A stretch of DNA of 60,000 bases from Takakia lepidozioides. Taxonomy: Eukaryota; Streptophyta; Takakiopsida; Takakiales; Takakiaceae. Under the pieces are notes generated by a model. The model saw only the letters and a program-made list of their open reading frames with translations, had not been told where the DNA came from and did not search any database. Every line of letters begins with the position of its first letter. The first letter of the stretch is position 1. Of this stretch, positions 57,094 to 60,000 are shown one piece after another. Made by a program: the position numbers and the translations under genes. The DNA is taken from contig CM060731.1 in the NCBI GenBank assembly GCA_030704615.1, forward strand, positions 25,608,001-25,668,000, written 5' to 3'.

Positions 57094-58240
57094 GCCAAAA
57101 AGGCTTCTTCCGCCTGCCTTGCATGCATGGTAAGTTGCTCCTGCACCACACAGGAGGACATGAACAGTTTGGTGGGGGGGATTTAAACAGATGAAACTGT
57201 TGAAAGAAAACCAATTCGGAAGGGAAAGAACGAACCTGTGGACACAGAAAGATCGACCACCCGTGCAGAGTGGTCACTACAACAGATGAGCGTTTTTATG
57301 ACTGCACATATGACTATTTTTTCAGTCCTATATGCGTTCATGACTATATCACTCTGCAGTGAAAAAAGCCCTGTCATAGCGACTAGTCTTCAGGACTGCG
57401 TTTTGCAAATTATAGCCATGACTGCGTGCGTGGCACCTGAAGTCATGCTGTAGAGAGGATGTAGTCACAACTATATGATTTATATATGACTAACTATATG
57501 ACTACATGTCTACAAAGTATAATTTCATTTGAGATGCGTCAGAGAGACATATGTAGCACTCCGGATAAAAAACGTGTCCACATGGACAACATATATGACC
57601 CACACGTGGGAAAGAATATCGTATCATATAATGTCACGTTGCCATGATGTAGTCATGAGTATATAACTTCATGACTAAAGAGGTTTTTTAATAATATTTT
57701 AATTTAATAAATTAAATCATACATAATATTTAGATTATTAATTGATTTTCTCATTAGGTATCTAGGAAAATAGAATGGAAGCCATTGTTGTCTTTTTTTA
57801 TTATTTTTATTTTTGTTAACAAAGAGGGACAGTGGGGGACAGTGGCCTCTAGAACTTTATAGGTAATGGACATAAAATGTCCTTGGATACAAAGAGGAAA
57901 AATAACCTTTGGATAGAGTGCCATAGAGGCTGAAAGAGGAAGACACAGCTTCGCGTACCAAGACAAGAAAGAGTAGTAAGAAGGAAGGCAAGCAAAGAAG
58001 GGGGTCTGCATAGAGCTAAAGAGTCTAGCAGGAAAAGAGACTGCAGCCCGAAACTACTGCCATAACTTGGAAACAGAAAGGCACCGAGTTAAGGAGAAGA
58101 ACTGAAAATCAGCTAACAATGTCATAAGAAAGCTGGGGTCGTGCTCCAGCTTGAAGACCAACCAATTGATCATCTATCCAGCTATCCTATCCTTCCACAG
58201 GGAATCATATGTAATCTGGAGATTGAAATCCGGCCTTTTT
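57094..58240. other. Intergenic DNA with a repeated ATGACTATA motif
   Basis: Variants of ATGACTA/TAGTCAT recur between about 57295 and 57680, ending in AT-rich DNA to about 57800, and may be part of a MITE. No gene is supported. Confidence 0.4.
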
Positions 58241-59920
58241 GGATGAATCTGGACCCATGCACTCTATCCCTGCTCCTTCAGCTATCCATGCCTCTGCACA
58301 AATCATGTATATATGTATCATGTATCAGAGGAGGAGAGAGAGAGAGAGAGTCATTACCATGTCACATTCCCAATCTCTGGGGGGAGCTTAAGAATACAGT
58401 TCGTAATCAAAAAAGCCCTTTAAAAATACTGGCTTGGTAATTCTTGGGTTCAAATAGCTTAAACAAGTATGTTATAAGCTCAACAGGTCTTTGAGAAAAT
58501 CATTCCAGCAGGCCTAAGAGTGAGAGCTTTGATGAAAACAATTCCCTATTACAGCTTTAAAGGACTTGTATGTTCCTAAAAGCACAAGCTGAACTGATTG
58601 TACTTCCATAAGTAGATGCAGGGCTATGGTATGTATCCCAGGGCCTTATCCAGTCACTCTGCCAAGTTTTAGAGAGATCCTCAAAATACCAGTCTGTAAT
58701 CAGGTTATAATCTCCATGGGGGAGCCTGAAAGAATGTATGTGTTCTTAAATAGGCTTACCCAATGCCTTACTTAATACATTCTAAACTGGTGAGGCATAA
58801 ACAGCACTGTTTGACTCTCCAAAAGGCCAGAAAACAGGTCTGGAAAAATGCATCCAATGTCACACTTGCATCACCAAACCCTTGTCATCACAACCAGCCC
58901 GAACCTTCACAATAAGGTCTGATTTCTAGGAGGCCCAGCCCATTTACTTCCCTGACTTAACAGATTTGGTTACCAAGAACCAGAAATCAAAGTAAAGGTT
59001 TAAGGCATATCCCCCTTGAAGCAGCTTTGAAGCAGAAAATTGCAACAACGGCAGCTTGCAGCATATCTTATCCCTCCTGCAGTAACCAGATCATCTGCAA
59101 GCCAAAGAGTTCATGCCAAGTGAAATCCCTCACCTGTGCCCGTCCCAAAAACAAACACAAAAAATGTTTTGTGCGTTAGTGAGGATGCGCGAGGTGAATT
59201 ACAGGATTTCACAGTTGCTATCCATGTCAGGTATGAGCCAAAGCATGCAAAGATCACAAAACCAGCAGAAGAAAACATAGATGTGACACCACAAAGAACC
59301 TCAATCTTTGTGAGTAGGACGCTGCAGTGTTCATCATCTGAATTGAATGAACACAACAGAATGCAACGGAGGAGAGTTGAGGACAGGTTGTATCTTGTAA
59401 TACAGGCCGCTTCCCACCTCCATAACCGCCGCTGCTTCATCAATGAGGAAAAAACGTAGGCAAACATAACAGTATGTCATTTGCCATCGCGGGAGATGAA
59501 AGTGTCTACCGTCATTGCGTGTTCAAAAAACAAGAACACACTCGTTCGGATCTTGCTGCTCGGGCATTCAGCCGCCATCGAGCATTCGTCGCCATCGCCC
59601 TCTTCCAGAGAAAAAAAACACGCACGATATCGTGTTGTGTCTAGGGCAGAGAGACACTTAAGGAAACCACCCGCGATTTCATCCACCATCCGGTATGGAT
59701 GGTATCAGACCAGGATGAAAATGGGCATTCAATAGGTTTAAATCAAAGGAGCATAAACCTAAAATGCATTGAATGCATATCTGCCTGTAAATCATCCAGT
59801 TATGGTTATAACAAAAATTTCATTCAGTATGGATGAAACCTTAAAAAAACCCTCTTGGATGAACCTGGAACTTCTATCCCTGGTCCTTTAGCTACCCCTG
59901 TCTGTGTACAAATCATGAAT
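58241..59920. repeat. Dispersed direct repeat pair of about 65 bp
   Basis: The block at about 58240-58310 (GGATGAATCTGGACCCATGC onward, to CACAAATCATG) recurs with changes at about 59856-59920 (GGATGAACCTGGAACTTC onward, to TACAAATCATGAATAC). The intervening 1.5 kb has only short overlapping frames on both strands (59111-59735) that I cannot call genes. Confidence 0.6.
58328..58350. repeat. Short GA microsatellite
   Basis: A GAGGAG run passing into about eight GA units. Confidence 0.85.
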
Positions 59921-60000
59921 ACTTGCTGCTAGCAGCTGACACTGACGGCGTGAAGTTCTTCTAGCAAACCCCAACCCTAATTATTACAGTAGTTCTAATT

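Noticed and set aside
59111-59735. ORFs of 70-118 codons on both strands near the right edge
   Set aside because: Plus and minus frames overlap, neither shows a domain or clear splice partners, and I cannot choose between them.
1-60000. CRISPR arrays or bacterial operons
   Set aside because: There are no regularly spaced short direct repeats with unique spacers, and gene structure is eukaryotic throughout.

Overview
This is eukaryotic nuclear DNA from a land plant. The evidence is spliced genes with GT-AG introns, plastid or mitochondrial targeting-like N-termini, an intronless PLS-type pentatricopeptide-repeat (PPR) gene, a Ty3 chromovirus, a plant-type LINE and hAT transposons. The PPR style (near-identical PLS triplets, and a leader with a KEGRxKEA motif) resembles the expanded families of seed-free plants such as ferns and lycophytes. 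That placement is an inference and was not tested.

Layout. 1-2135 (minus) is the 5' part of an AAE1-like acyl-activating enzyme that runs off the left edge. 3.0-8.0 kb is intergenic DNA with a 151-bp MITE, a truncated copy and a complete 840-bp copy of a GC-rich non-autonomous hAT family, and AT-rich DNA. 8.5-20.8 kb is one decayed LINE (ORF1 on the left, ORF2 on the right) split by a 6.2-kb Ty3/chromovirus at 11139-17335. 21.7-26.4 kb (minus) is a six-exon zeta-crystallin-like quinone oxidoreductase. It is divergent from an intronless ZIP transporter of the ZTP29 type at 26.7-27.5 kb. 29.4-33.65 kb is a nested transposon: a nearly complete hAT (29434-32788) inserted in another copy of the 840-bp family, with target-site duplications readable at both levels. 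34.5-38.7 kb (minus) is a six-exon CBM48 protein with a plastid-like leader. 40.1-42.6 kb is the PPR gene. 43.0-45.1 kb (minus) is a five-exon, probably organellar RRM protein. 46.15-49.65 kb is a seven-exon UbiA-type 4-hydroxybenzoate polyprenyltransferase (COQ2/PPT1). 49.7-60 kb is mostly intergenic, with a hairpin cluster, tandem repeats, an ACGT-box cluster, a fossil ORF and a possible two-exon orphan gene.

The genes do not form an operon-like unit; they are ordinary neighbours. Three intron-containing genes (quinone oxidoreductase, CBM48, COQ2) lie in or beside DNA carrying 3' fragments of one LINE family. Exon models were built by hand from reading frame, splice consensus and phase, and all phases close. 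The most distinctive observations are the heat-shock-element-like palindromes upstream of the TATA box in both chromovirus LTRs, the inverted protease block and extra 3' ORF in the same element, the two-level hAT nest, and a CBM48 protein whose conserved-looking C-terminal part I cannot assign.
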